Assembly (NCBI GenBank): GCA_964409245.1 | Contig: CAYPCQ010000028.1 | Location: 16,487-80,486, forward strand | DNA: 64,000 nt | Reading direction: 5' to 3' | Origin: CAIMWS01 sp964409245 | GTDB lineage: Bacteria > Verrucomicrobiota > Verrucomicrobiia > Limisphaerales > UBA1319 | Shown: piece by piece, positions 34,609-43,094 of the stretch | Numbering within the stretch: the first letter of the stretch is position 1 | Layout of the letters: each line of letters opens with the position of its first letter | The notes under the pieces: generated by a model | What the model was told of the DNA's origin: nothing | Seen by the model: only the letters and a program-made list of their open reading frames with translations | Databases searched by the model: none | Made by a program: the position numbers and the translations under genes

Positions 34609-35790
34609 ATGAAAACGATGAATGGAGTGAACCTCATCATAGGATGCGTGGCGGCTTTTTGCCTGCTGGCCACGGTGGCTCAAGGAGGCGAAGCTGCTCC
34701 CCAAAGCGACAAAGGTGGATATTGGGTTTTTGCGGGGACTTACACGGGGGGGCGCAGCAAAGGAGTTTACATCAGCCGGCTCGATGTCGTTTCCGGGAAG
34801 CTGGCGCCCTTTGAATTAGCAGCCGAAACTGCGAATCCGACCTTCCTGGCGATTGATTCCGGCCGGAATCTCCTCTTTGCCGCCAATGAAATCGGCGATT
34901 TTGAGGGTAAATCCGCCGGGGCGATCAGCTCCTTCAAAATCAATCAACGCACCGGGCAATTGGCTTTCTTAAACCAAAAATCTTCGGTGGGATCAGGGCC
35001 GTGCCATTTAACTCTGGATCAGGCCGGGAATTTCATCCTGCTGGCCAATTATGGCGGAGGCAGCGTGGCGGTTTTGCCGGTCCAAAAAGACGGCCAATTA
35101 GGCGAATCCGTTGCTTTCATTCAGCACGCCGGATCCAGCGTCAATTCGCAGCGGCAAGGCGCGGCCCATGCCCATTCCATCAATGTCACACCGGACAACC
35201 GATTCGCCCTGGCGGCCGATTTGGGCTTGGACAAAGTGTTGATTTACCGGTTCCAGGCGAAAACCGGCGCCTTGGCGGATAACGATACCCCTTACGCTTC
35301 TTTGAAGGCTGGCGCCGGGCCACGGCACCTGGCCATTCATCCGAAGCGGGATGTCGCCTATGTCATCAATGAGTTGAATTCCACTCTGACGGTTTTCAGT
35401 TTGGACGCAAAGCAAGGCAGCCTGCGGGAACTGCAAACGGTGTCCACGCTGCCGATGGCCTTCCAAGGCGTCAATTACCCGGCCGAAGTGCAGGTGCATC
35501 CCTCCGGCAAGTTTGTCTACGGATCCAACCGCGGCCACGACAGCCTGGCGGTTTTTGCCGTCTCCCCCCAGGACGGAACCTTGGAGTTTGTGGAACATCA
35601 ATCCACCCGGGGGAAGTTCCCGCGCAATTTTGCCATTGATCCCGCCGGTAAATTCCTGCTGGCCGCCAACCAGAACACACACAACATCACCGTTTTCCGC
35701 ATTGATCCGGAAAGCGGCCGTTTGACCTTCACCGGCCAGGATTTGCCCGTGGGTGCGCCCGTGTGCATCCGGTTCCTCAAGGCTCCCTAA
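34609..35790 (+). CDS. Exported lactonase / 6-phosphogluconolactonase-like seven-bladed beta-propeller
   Basis: A 393-residue protein with an N-terminal signal peptide ('IIGCVAAFCLLATVAQG'), then seven repeats of the lactonase (Pgl/YbhE) family such as 'YVSRLDVVSGKLAPF'-like blades, 'GPCHLTLDQAGNFILLANYGGGSVAV' and 'GPRHLAIHPKRDVAYVINELNSTLTVF'. The family hydrolyses 6-phosphogluconolactone in the cytoplasm, but this exported version may act on other lactones or carboxymuconate-like substrates. No clear ribosome site precedes the ATG; an ATG 9 bases on is an alternative. It is followed 6 bases later by the CPBP gene. Confidence 0.88.
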   Translation: MKTMNGVNLIIGCVAAFCLLATVAQGGEAAPQSDKGGYWVFAGTYTGGRSKGVYISRLDVVSGKLAPFELAAETANPTFLAIDSGRNLLFAANEIGDFEGKSAGAISSFKINQRTGQLAFLNQKSSVGSGPCHLTLDQAGNFILLANYGGGSVAVLPVQKDGQLGESVAFIQHAGSSVNSQRQGAAHAHSINVTPDNRFALAADLGLDKVLIYRFQAKTGALADNDTPYASLKAGAGPRHLAIHPKRDVAYVINELNSTLTVFSLDAKQGSLRELQTVSTLPMAFQGVNYPAEVQVHPSGKFVYGSNRGHDSLAVFAVSPQDGTLEFVEHQSTRGKFPRNFAIDPAGKFLLAANQNTHNITVFRIDPESGRLTFTGQDLPVGAPVCIRFLKAP

Positions 35791-35796
35791 CCAGCC

Positions 35797-36594
35797 ATGG
35801 TCATCCACGCGGGCGACGATTCCTTGGCGAACCCGGTTGGTCCGCCGGCAGTTCGCACCTGGCCCTTGGAGTTGGTGAGCAGCCTCGGGATGGGGGTTTT
35901 CGCCGGGCTTTTTTTTGGCGCCTTATTGGGGGGGATCGCGGAATCCCTGTTCCGCCACTGGCGCAAAGAGAATGTTGAATTGCTGCAATTCACCATTTTC
36001 ACCTTGAGTTTTCAAGGCTGGGGCCTCCTCCTCGTGAGCAAATTCCTGCGGGAGCAAAAATTGACGTGGAGCGCTACTTTCGGGTTGGAATCACCCGGCT
36101 TGGGAAAATGTCTTTTCAAGGCGGTTTGGGGAGGGGTGGTCATTTCCGTTGCCGCCCTGGAGCTGGGCTGGATTTGTGAACAATTGATTCGGGCGGGGGG
36201 GTGGACTCCGCAGGTTCAGGCGCCGGTCCAGATGCTGCAGTCAGCCGGATCGCCCGGCCGGCGGTTTTACTATGGCTTGGTGGCCATCCTGCTGGTGCCA
36301 GTGGCGGAGGAAGTCTTGTTCCGGGGCATCATCTTTTCTTTCCTTAAGCAAATTACCCGCCCCCAGGTGGCCTTGTGGGCCAGTTCCCTTCTGTTTGCGC
36401 TCATCCATTTCAACCTGATGGCCTTTGTTCCCCTGGTATTTGTGGCGGTAATGCTCGCGCTGCTCTACGAGGACACCGGCAACCTGCTGGCCCCCATCAT
36501 GACCCATGCCGTATTTAACTTCACCAATTTCACCTTGATGATGCAGGAGGAGCGGGTTTTTAATTGGTTCCGCTGGATCTATGAACGAGTTTGA
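35797..36594 (+). CDS. CPBP family intramembrane glutamic endopeptidase (CAAX protease-like)
   Basis: A 265-residue polytopic membrane protein. The family's motifs are present in order: 'EEVLFRGIIF' (motif 1, EExxxR), 'FALIHFN' (motif 2, FxxxH) and 'HAVFNFTNF' (motif 3, HxxxN/B). These proteins cleave or bind membrane-near substrates and often serve in immunity or stress roles. Its 3' end overlaps thiL by 14 bases, so the genes from the lactonase to tsaB probably form one operon. Confidence 0.9.
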   Translation: MVIHAGDDSLANPVGPPAVRTWPLELVSSLGMGVFAGLFFGALLGGIAESLFRHWRKENVELLQFTIFTLSFQGWGLLLVSKFLREQKLTWSATFGLESPGLGKCLFKAVWGGVVISVAALELGWICEQLIRAGGWTPQVQAPVQMLQSAGSPGRRFYYGLVAILLVPVAEEVLFRGIIFSFLKQITRPQVALWASSLLFALIHFNLMAFVPLVFVAVMLALLYEDTGNLLAPIMTHAVFNFTNFTLMMQEERVFNWFRWIYERV

Positions 36595-37513
36595 CCTGAT
36601 TGGCAAATTAACCGCCTCGCTGCCTCAAAACCCCGCCACCGTCCTGGGCCCGGGGGATGACTGTGCCGTCCTGGACCTCGGGCTCGCCGATCACTGGGTG
36701 CTGTTCAAAACCGATGCCGTAGTGGACGGGGTTCATTTTACCAGGCAAAGCCCGCCTGAAAAGGTCGGCCACAAGGCGCTGGCCCGCTGCCTGAGCGATG
36801 TGGCTGCCATGGGGGGGCAGCCGGTTTCGGCGCTGGTCACCCTGGGGCTGCCGGCTGGCTACGATCCAGATTGGGTGTTCCGGGCCTACTCGGGGATGAA
36901 GTTGCTGGCGGAACGCTACCAGGTTTCCCTGGTGGGGGGGGAAACCACCACCAATCCGGGCGGGATTCTGATCAGCATTGCCCTGCTGGGGCTGGTTGCC
37001 AAGACCCGCTGCATCCGCCGCGCTGGCGCCCGGGTGGGTGATGCCGTATTTGTCACCGGAGAGCTGGGGGGCTCGCTGCATGGCAAACACCTGGATTTTG
37101 AGCCCCGGCTCACGGAGGCGGCGTGGCTGGTGGAACATTTTGACCTGCATGCCATGATTGACATCAGCGACGGCCTGGCGGGTGATTTGCGCCACATTTT
37201 GAAAGCCAGCGGCTGCGGCGCGGAGATGCTGGCCTCCGCGGTCCCCATCAGCCACGCGGCCCGCCTGCCGCTCCCGGATCCGGCCCGGCCAGCCTCCCCG
37301 CTCATGGCGGCTTTGAGCGATGGCGAGGATTTTGAGCTGTTATTCACCATCGCCAGCCGCGATGCAGTGCCCCTGTTGGATGCGTGGAAGGCCCGGTTCC
37401 CGGATTTGCGCCTGGGGTGTATCGGGCGGATCATGGCGCAGCCGGGCCTGCACCTGCGGACCGGGCATGGGCTGGAACCCGTCACCGAACATGGCTACAC
37501 TCACCACGCATAG
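36581..37513 (+). CDS. thiL: Thiamine-monophosphate kinase ThiL
   Basis: A 310-residue AIR-synthase-like kinase. Landmarks: N-terminal 'GPGDDCAVLDL' (Mg/ATP site), 'KTDAVVDGVHF', 'LVGGETTTNPGG', 'DISDGLAGDLRHILKAS' and 'LSDGEDFELLFTI'. It phosphorylates thiamine monophosphate to the active pyrophosphate. Its last 23 bases overlap tsaE. Confidence 0.96.
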   Translation: MNEFDLIGKLTASLPQNPATVLGPGDDCAVLDLGLADHWVLFKTDAVVDGVHFTRQSPPEKVGHKALARCLSDVAAMGGQPVSALVTLGLPAGYDPDWVFRAYSGMKLLAERYQVSLVGGETTTNPGGILISIALLGLVAKTRCIRRAGARVGDAVFVTGELGGSLHGKHLDFEPRLTEAAWLVEHFDLHAMIDISDGLAGDLRHILKASGCGAEMLASAVPISHAARLPLPDPARPASPLMAALSDGEDFELLFTIASRDAVPLLDAWKARFPDLRLGCIGRIMAQPGLHLRTGHGLEPVTEHGYTHHA

Positions 37514-37985
37514 CGCCGGCCAGACCCGGGCCTTGGGCGAAAGTTGGGGCGCCACCGCCCAATCCGGGTGGGTGCTCGGTCTTCTGGGTGGCTTGGGGGC
37601 TGGAAAAACCTGCCTGGTGCAAGGTCTGGCCAAAGGCTTGGGGATTACGGAGCGCGTGCATTCTCCCACCTTCGCGCTGCTCAACGAATACGCCACGGGC
37701 CGGCTGCCGCTCTGCCATTTGGATCTCTACCGCCTCTCCACTCCGGCGGCGATTGTGGGGGCCGGTTTGGATGAATATTTGCGGCCCGCTTCTGGGATTG
37801 CCGTCGTGGAATGGATCGGGCATTGGCTCGGTTTCCCTGATCCGGAAGAATCCGCGGCGGGAGATATCCTTCCCAAGCTGATGAGTGCGGCCCGGAGCCT
37901 CCTCCCGCCATCCTGCCGGCTGGTCTGGCTTGAAACTGTTTCCGAAAACGAACGGAACATACATTATGCGGATTCTGGCGCTTGA
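37491..37985 (+). CDS. tsaE: tRNA threonylcarbamoyladenosine biosynthesis ATPase TsaE
   Basis: A 164-residue P-loop protein with 'LLGGLGAGKTCLVQGLAKGLGI' as Walker A region and 'HSPTFALLNEY' and 'HLDLYRL' as the family's other blocks, then 'VVEWI'. TsaE drives the TsaBDE cycle that makes t6A37 in tRNAs reading ANN codons. The ATG at 37491 starts inside the thiL end; a longer upstream frame is a thiL shadow. It overlaps tsaB by 20 bases. Confidence 0.95.
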   Translation: MATLTTHSAGQTRALGESWGATAQSGWVLGLLGGLGAGKTCLVQGLAKGLGITERVHSPTFALLNEYATGRLPLCHLDLYRLSTPAAIVGAGLDEYLRPASGIAVVEWIGHWLGFPDPEESAAGDILPKLMSAARSLLPPSCRLVWLETVSENERNIHYADSGA

Positions 37986-38631
37986 ATTTTCATCCTTTTC
38001 GCGCAGTGTTGCCGTGGTGGCAGGGAATCCCGGCGGTGGCGGTCTGGCCATCCTGGCCGAGGTTTCCGACGATGCGGCCGGCCGCATGGATCCGCTGGGC
38101 CTGGTTCAGGAAGCGATGCGCCGGGTCCAACTCCAAGCCCGGGATATGGATGCTTTGGCGGTTGGCCTTGGACCTGGCTCCCATGCGGGCATCCGCAACG
38201 CCATCGCGCTGGCCCAAGGCTGGCAATTGGCCCTTCCCGTTCCCGTTATGGGGGTGGGCAGCCACGAAGTCCTGGCCTGCCAGGCCATCCAGGCTGGATT
38301 GCGGGGCAAGGCCGGGTTGGTGTTCGATGCCCAGCGCGGTGAATTCTACCTGTTTTACGGAGAAATCCACGGCCCCAGCGAGGCGGCGTGGGAACCTTTG
38401 CGCATTGTCCCGGCGGAAACGATTCAAACCCTGTCTGCCTCCGGGGTGGTTATCCTGGGTCCGGGCTGCCCCAAATGGTTCAGCGGCAGCCAGGATCTGA
38501 GGCCGGCCGCCACGGTGCTGGGCCGGCTGGCCCTGGGCCGGCCTGGCACCGCATCCGCCTCCCGGTTGGAGCCGATCCATCTGCGCGCCACCCAGTTTGT
38601 GAAAGCCCCGCCACCTCGCCGATATTCTTAA
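37966..38631 (+). CDS. tsaB: tRNA threonylcarbamoyladenosine biosynthesis protein TsaB
   Basis: A 221-residue ASKHA-fold protein starting 'MRILALEFSSFSRSVAV', with 'DALAVGLGPGSHAGIRNAIALAQG' as the family block. TsaB is the scaffold partner of TsaD and TsaE in t6A synthesis. It overlaps tsaE, an arrangement that supports both calls. tsaD is not in the window. The gene ends three bases before an inverted-repeat element. Confidence 0.93.
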   Translation: MRILALEFSSFSRSVAVVAGNPGGGGLAILAEVSDDAAGRMDPLGLVQEAMRRVQLQARDMDALAVGLGPGSHAGIRNAIALAQGWQLALPVPVMGVGSHEVLACQAIQAGLRGKAGLVFDAQRGEFYLFYGEIHGPSEAAWEPLRIVPAETIQTLSASGVVILGPGCPKWFSGSQDLRPAATVLGRLALGRPGTASASRLEPIHLRATQFVKAPPPRRYS

Positions 38632-38633
38632 AT

Positions 38634-38740
38634 TTTAACCACGGATCACACCGATCACACAGAAATGAATCTGAAATTTGAAATCCTGGACCGCCTTTTA
38701 ACTCCAAGCTCTGCGCTCCAAGCTCCTTTCCGTGGTTAAA
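38634..38740. repeat. 107-base element with perfect 12-base terminal inverted repeats
   Basis: tttaaccacgga (38634-38645) is repeated exactly in inverted orientation as tccgtggttaaa (38729-38740). Inside are short direct repeats (gatcacac twice, ctccaagct twice). No coding frame is seen. It could be a MITE-like or REP-type intergenic element, or a large hairpin in the tsaB transcript end. Confidence 0.65.
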
Positions 38741-39198
38741 TCCAATTTTTGCCCCTTTTGAAGTGCGCTCAACTCCCACGGGATTCCGGGCGATCCAGGG
38801 TCAGGGTATGGGGGGCCACCATTCGGGTGGCTATGGTCTGAGAAAACCAACTGCCAGTGGGTCTTGGGCACGAGGGGTGAACCTCTCAAGCGCCTGGCCG
38901 CCGGATTGCACCCCGGCTCCACTGAAAGGTACGGTTTTGGATTACCCAGGCTAATTATGGAGTTAGTAGTTCTGTTATGTTGATTTTATTTATCGTTGAG
39001 GCTTGACATGGCAATACTTCTCTGAAATTGTGACGACAATATCCCGGCGATAATTTATGGTGAATGAACATCCAACCCATAATGTTTTGGCATCAATGGC
39101 GGAATGCCTGGCCAAAAACCAGGCCCAGGCTGGGGTGACAGCGGAGGCCTTTGTAAACCATGCTGGGCATGCCGTATGCCATATCCTTTTAGATCCAT
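38741..39198. other. Non-coding spacer before the Rhs remnant
   Basis: No gene is supported in these 458 bases. A ttgaca hexamer (about 39004) with an aattgt hexamer 17 bases later is a weak sigma-70-like promoter candidate and may be left from the lost 5' end of the Rhs gene. Confidence 0.35.
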
Positions 39199-40737
39199 TT
39201 GACAGCTGAGAACCATGGGCCTTGGCGCCTGAGCTGGCTCACTGATGGAGCCGGCAAAGCCAGCTATTCTTACCTTGATCATTCGGACCTGGTGCGCCAG
39301 ATTGAGTTGAAACAGTATTTGGCCTCCCGGATGACGACGACCGCCGTGCATGACAACCTGAACCGGCTGAGTTCGGTGACGAGCCTGGCCAGCGGCGGGG
39401 CCTTGGCCAGTTCCGGCTACCAGTACAATGATGCCAGCCAGCGGACGCGCCAGACGCTGGCCGATGGCGCTTACTGGCTTTATCAATACGACCCCCTGGG
39501 CCAGGTTCAGTCGGGCAAAAAGTATTGGGCGGACGGCGGCCTGGCGCCAGGCGGGCAATTCGAGTACACCCAGGATGATATCGGCAACCGGACCCAGACC
39601 CAGGTGGGCGGGGATGCCAGCGGCACAGGCCTCCGGCCTGCTTCTTACTCCGTCAACAACTTGAACCAGTATAGCCAGCGGACGAATCCAACCAGCGTGG
39701 ATGTGGTGGGCGTGGCCAGCACGGCGGCCAGTGTGAGCGTATGGATCAATGGCGCGAGCGCGAGTGTCTATCGGCGGGGCGAGTATTTCCAGGCGGTGGG
39801 AGGGGCGGGCAACGGGAGCGGGCCGGCCTGGACGCCGGTGAGCGTGGCCGCCAGCCGGGGCGGGGAGTTGGTGCAGCAGCCGGCCAGCGCGCCGGGGCAT
39901 CTGATTGTGCCGCCCGCCACGCAGGGGTTCACGTTTGACGCGGACGGCAACCTGCTGAGCGACGGGGTCTGGAACTACACGTGGGACGCGGAGAACCGGC
40001 TGATCGCGCAGGAGATGAGCACCAGCCTGCCCGTGGCGGCGCGGCAAAGGCTGGAATTCACCTATGACTGGCAGGGGCGGCGCATCCGGAAACTGGTGAA
40101 GAACTCCAGCCTGCAGATCCTTTCGGACACGCGGTTTGTCTATGACGGGTAAAACCTGGTGGCCGAGTTGAATTCCGACCTCAGCCTCAAGACCTCCTAC
40201 GCCTGGGGCTTGGACCTGAGCGGGAGCCTCCAGGGTGCTGGCGGCGTGGGCGGCCTATTGTTCATCACGGTGGCTGGCGATTCTTATTTCCCGGCTTATG
40301 ACGGCAACGGCAACGTCATGGCGCTTTGCAAAGGAAGTGACGCCACCTGGGCAGCCCAATATGAATACGGCCCCTTTGGTGAGTTGATCCGCATGACGGG
40401 TCCGATGGCCAAGACCAATCCCTTCCGATTCTCCACCAAATACCAGGATGAGGAGACGGGACTGGTTTATTATGGTTTTCGGTTTTACAGCCCGAGCTTG
40501 GCGAGGTGGCTATCCAGAGATCCGATTGAAGAAAAGGGGGGGATAAGAACGGAGCCTGACTTTCGGCCAGCGCTTGGCGCGTTTAGGTTTGCCATATGGT
40601 TGTGTTTTTTGGCTGAAGGGTTTGGCTCGGCCAAATTTTTCACGCTCCAAACCCTAACAATAACGCCACGTAAAACGTCACGTAAACGTCGCGCGGAAAA
40701 AACGACAAATCGAGAAAACCTCTGTAAACTGTTGTAG
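39199..40737 (+). pseudogene. Rhs/YD-repeat protein remnant with internal stop and degraded ends
   Basis: The translation has YD-repeat strands ('YQYNDASQRTRQTLADG', 'WNYTWDAENRLIAQEM', 'LEFTYDWQGRRIRKLV') and the Rhs core end ('GLVYYGFRFYSPSLARWLSRDPIEE'). The frame is interrupted by TAA at 40150-40152, where the family motif YDGWNLVAE expects TGG, and resumes in the same frame immediately after. The 5' end has a stop at 39190 just upstream and no signal or N-terminal part. After 'SRDPIEEKGG' the expected motif is lost and the rest reads as unrelated sequence. It was once a large secreted or surface polymorphic-toxin-like protein; it is now broken. Confidence 0.85.
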
Positions 40738-40751
40738 ATGAGGGGTTTAAA

Positions 40752-40826
40752 TGGAGCCAGTGACCGGGATTGAACCGGTGACCGACGGTTTACGAAACCG
40801 TTGCTCTACCGCTGAGCTACACTGGC
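40752..40826 (-). tRNA. tRNA-Thr (anticodon CGU)
   Basis: The minus strand folds as a normal cloverleaf: acceptor GCCAGTG/CACTGGC, D-arm GCTC/GAGC with GGTA, anticodon stem ACGGT/ACCGT around the loop TTCGTAA (anticodon CGT), and T-arm ACCGG-TTCAATC-CCGGT. The 3' CCA is encoded (40752-40754). It reads ACG codons. It lies between an Rhs remnant and an integrase remnant, which suggests use as an integration site. Confidence 0.96.
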
Positions 40827-40919
40827 CCTAACGATTGGTGCTGAATGATTTACGCCGATTTTTCCGCTCTCACCAGACTTGACTGCGTGACACCCGAGTG
40901 ACGCCTTTAGACTGGTTAT

Positions 40920-41464
40920 GAGCAAAGCGAACAACAAGTCCAGTCCGCAAAAATCGCCCAAACGGCCCCAATGGCCCAATATCTATAAACGGACCTAAAG
41001 AAGTGGTCAAGCCAGCTTTGTTGTCGATTTAGGAAAAATTCACGGATTCACGGCAGCCAGCGGGATCGCCATAGTTTTTTAACCAAAGCCGAAGCTCAAA
41101 CCTGCGCCGAACAAGCCAGGATTTCCCGCCAGAACCAAGGGGCTGCCGCCTTCGCCATGTCAGATTCCTTGCGGGTTGAGGCCACGAAAGCCCTGCCATT
41201 CTGGCTCCTTACAAAGCGAATCTTGCTGATGCTGCGGAGTATTACGAACAGTATTTCCTGGCTTATCGTAATGCCCCCCTCATCAAGGAGATTGCAGAGC
41301 GGCATATTGCTGACGCCACAGCCAAGGATTGTCGAGACCGACCCCTTGGGGAATTAATAACTCGGTTTAAAGCCGGAGGACATCGCCGACTGGATTGATG
41401 AGGAAGATTGGTTCAGGCGCACCAAGGTCAATTACCTGACCAAAATTTCCCAGCTTTTCAACCG
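40920..41464 (+). pseudogene. Degraded tyrosine-recombinase (integrase) N-terminal remnant
   Basis: An ATG-started peptide (MSKANNKSS...) and the blocks 'TKAEAQTCAEQARISRQNQG', 'APYKANLADAAEYYEQYF', 'NAPLIKEIAERHIADATAKD' and 'RRTKVNYLTKISQLFN' occur in order but in different frames, broken by a stop and at least three frameshifts (near 41015, 41195 and 41335-41375). Their order and character fit the arm- and core-binding domains of a phage-type integrase; the catalytic domain is missing. It lies 94 bases from the 5' end of tRNA-Thr. The identification is by pattern and was not searched. Confidence 0.7.
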
Positions 41465-41481
41465 GCCCGCTCTTTTGTGAT

Positions 41482-41730
41482 TCACGCAGCCAATTTCCTC
41501 AGTTTGGATTCCATCGGCCGGGTGGCGATGGCCAGGTCAGTGGATTCATTCTCGTCTTCGTCGAAGGCTTGGCAGAGGGCTTCAACGACGCCTGACTCAA
41601 TTTCGCTGCCGGTATATCCAACGACTTGAACGAATAGGTGGCGATAACTGCTCCCCTCGGGCAAACAAAGCAGGCTAATGGCGGGCGTGTCTGGCCTGGT
41701 CCAGGTGGAAGGGGTCCGTAAAACCGCGAA
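41482..41730 (-). pseudogene. Possible C-terminal gene fragment, unknown
   Basis: A short minus-strand frame after a stop at about 41728 encodes protein-like sequence ('SSYRHLFVQVVGYTGSEIE', then an acidic 'DEDENEST' stretch, ending 'MESKLRKLAA'). It has no convincing start; the only in-frame one is a TTG at 41664. It lies between the integrase remnant and the response regulator and may be the tail of a lost gene. I do not recognise the family. Confidence 0.35.
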
Positions 41731-41733
41731 ATA

Positions 41734-42447
41734 TTATGGATTGGCAATCCCCATCCGCAGAGCAAACAGCGTCAGTTCGGTGGCATTGGCACACCCCAAT
41801 TTTTTCATCAGCCGGGAGCGGGCTACTTGCACAGAGCCGGGCTTCAGCTGCATTTGAATGCCGATCTCTTTCGAGCGTTTGCCTTCCGCCACAAATTTCA
41901 GGAGCTGCTGCTCCCGCTGATTGATGTTCTTGCGATTGTTGTGCCGGGTGGCGGGCAAGGTTAGCATGCGCAGATAATCACACACCACAAAGGAGGCCAC
42001 CTCGGGGCAAAGATAAATGCGCTGATCCAAAACGGCCTTGATAGCCCGGATTAATTCGGCCGGGGGATTCTCTTTGATCAGGTAAGCGGCAGCGCCTGCC
42101 GCGAGCGCTTTCTGCGCCGACTCCAGGCTGGAATCAGAGGAAAGCACGATGACTTTACCATTCGGCAAGGACCGTAATAGGCTGGCGGTAGTGTCCAGGC
42201 CATGGCGATCAGGCATGGGAATATCCACGATAACGATATCCGGGCAAAGCGATTCGGCTGCCTTTAAGGCGTCCCCGCCATCGGAAGTTTCGGCGACAAT
42301 GGAAACGCCATCCATTTCCTGAAGCAATTTGCGCAAGCCATCGCGCAGCATGGCGTGGCTATCCACCAGGAGGATCTTGACTCCATGGTGTGCGGTCCGG
42401 TTTGCCAAATGGTTTTTGACACCGGGAATTTCAAGCAGGTTATTCAT
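41734..42447 (-). CDS. NarL/FixJ-family response regulator
   Basis: A 237-residue protein with a receiver domain from about residue 22 ('HGVKILLVDSHAMLRDGL'), phosphoacceptor Asp75 in 'IVIVDIPMP', then 'GAAAYLIKENPPAELIRAI'. The C-terminal LuxR-type helix-turn-helix reads 'INQREQQLLKFVAEGKRSKEI' with 'LGCANATELTLFALRMGI'. The usual Met-Pro after the Asp is kept, though Asp-Ile-Pro replaces Asp-Ile-Met-like forms. The recognition helix region lacks the usual Val-Lys-Asn-His block (it has 'PGSVQVARSRLMKKL'). A hybrid kinase on the same strand lies 647 bases upstream and may be its partner. Confidence 0.93.
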   Translation of the reverse strand: MNNLLEIPGVKNHLANRTAHHGVKILLVDSHAMLRDGLRKLLQEMDGVSIVAETSDGGDALKAAESLCPDIVIVDIPMPDRHGLDTTASLLRSLPNGKVIVLSSDSSLESAQKALAAGAAAYLIKENPPAELIRAIKAVLDQRIYLCPEVASFVVCDYLRMLTLPATRHNNRKNINQREQQLLKFVAEGKRSKEIGIQMQLKPGSVQVARSRLMKKLGCANATELTLFALRMGIANP

Positions 42448-43094
42448 AATATTCGGATTGGTTGGGGGGATTGGGCAGGTTCTTAAACTTTGGAATTGAT
42501 CCAGGGGTGTTTCCCCGATTCATCAAATCTGTTTATTCCGGGTTTTACATTCATTATCCGGTATAATTCAATTAAACTTCATTTGCGGATATTCACGATG
42601 GCTTGGTTCAGAATCGGCGGGTTTTCCCTGCACTTCGGATTTTGAAGTTTGAATTAATCGTTTCATTCCACTGCTGTTTTAAAAGGAGCCGCGGACGCCC
42701 AACAAGGAATTTAATTTTATAAAAGTGCAGGTTCCGTGAAACGATTTGCACCTCTGCTGCGTAGCAGGCCCTTTTTTTAGCTTGGCGCCCAGGGTGGATC
42801 TCGAAAAACCCGGCAAAAATTGCCGATCAGGGTGTTTTGCACGCTTTTTTGGCCGCGAGCGGGCAACCTTCTGTTCCGCAAAAAGTTCTCAAAAGGTGGG
42901 TTTCGGGGGCAGTTTTGGTGAGGAAATTTGTAAAAAAGCACCCACCACCGGCTCCAAAGAACCGGAATTTCAAGCGCAAATTGCTGTTGATTAGCAACTT
43001 ACATTCGGACCTTCAGCGGCGCATCACAACCCGCTGGCCGGAGGGTGGGGAAAAATTGAAAAATCCGGCCTGGCGCGGGCGTGGCGGGCGCCGT
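42448..43094. other. Intergenic region with dispersed hairpin repeat
   Basis: These 647 bases separate the hybrid kinase stop from the response regulator start. Short open frames exist, but they have no start signals and no protein character. The region contains one copy of a repeat also found near 56.25 kb. The A+T-rich part at 42470-42730 is the likely promoter region for the response regulator; I see no strong consensus. Confidence 0.4.
42732..42768 (+). repeat. Dispersed repeat with CTGCT/AGCAG hairpin, copy A
   Basis: ttccgtgaaacg...cctctgctgcgtagcagg matches the reverse strand of 56252-56287 at about 32 of 37 positions with one gap. The core ctgctgcgtagcag folds as a 5-bp stem with a gcgt loop, and here it is followed by a T-run (42772-42778), so it could also act as a terminator. 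Confidence 0.6.

Noticed and set aside
38741..39198. ttgaca/aattgt promoter near 39004
   Set aside because: The -10 box is poor and there is no intact gene downstream, only the Rhs remnant; kept as a note in the spacer entry only.
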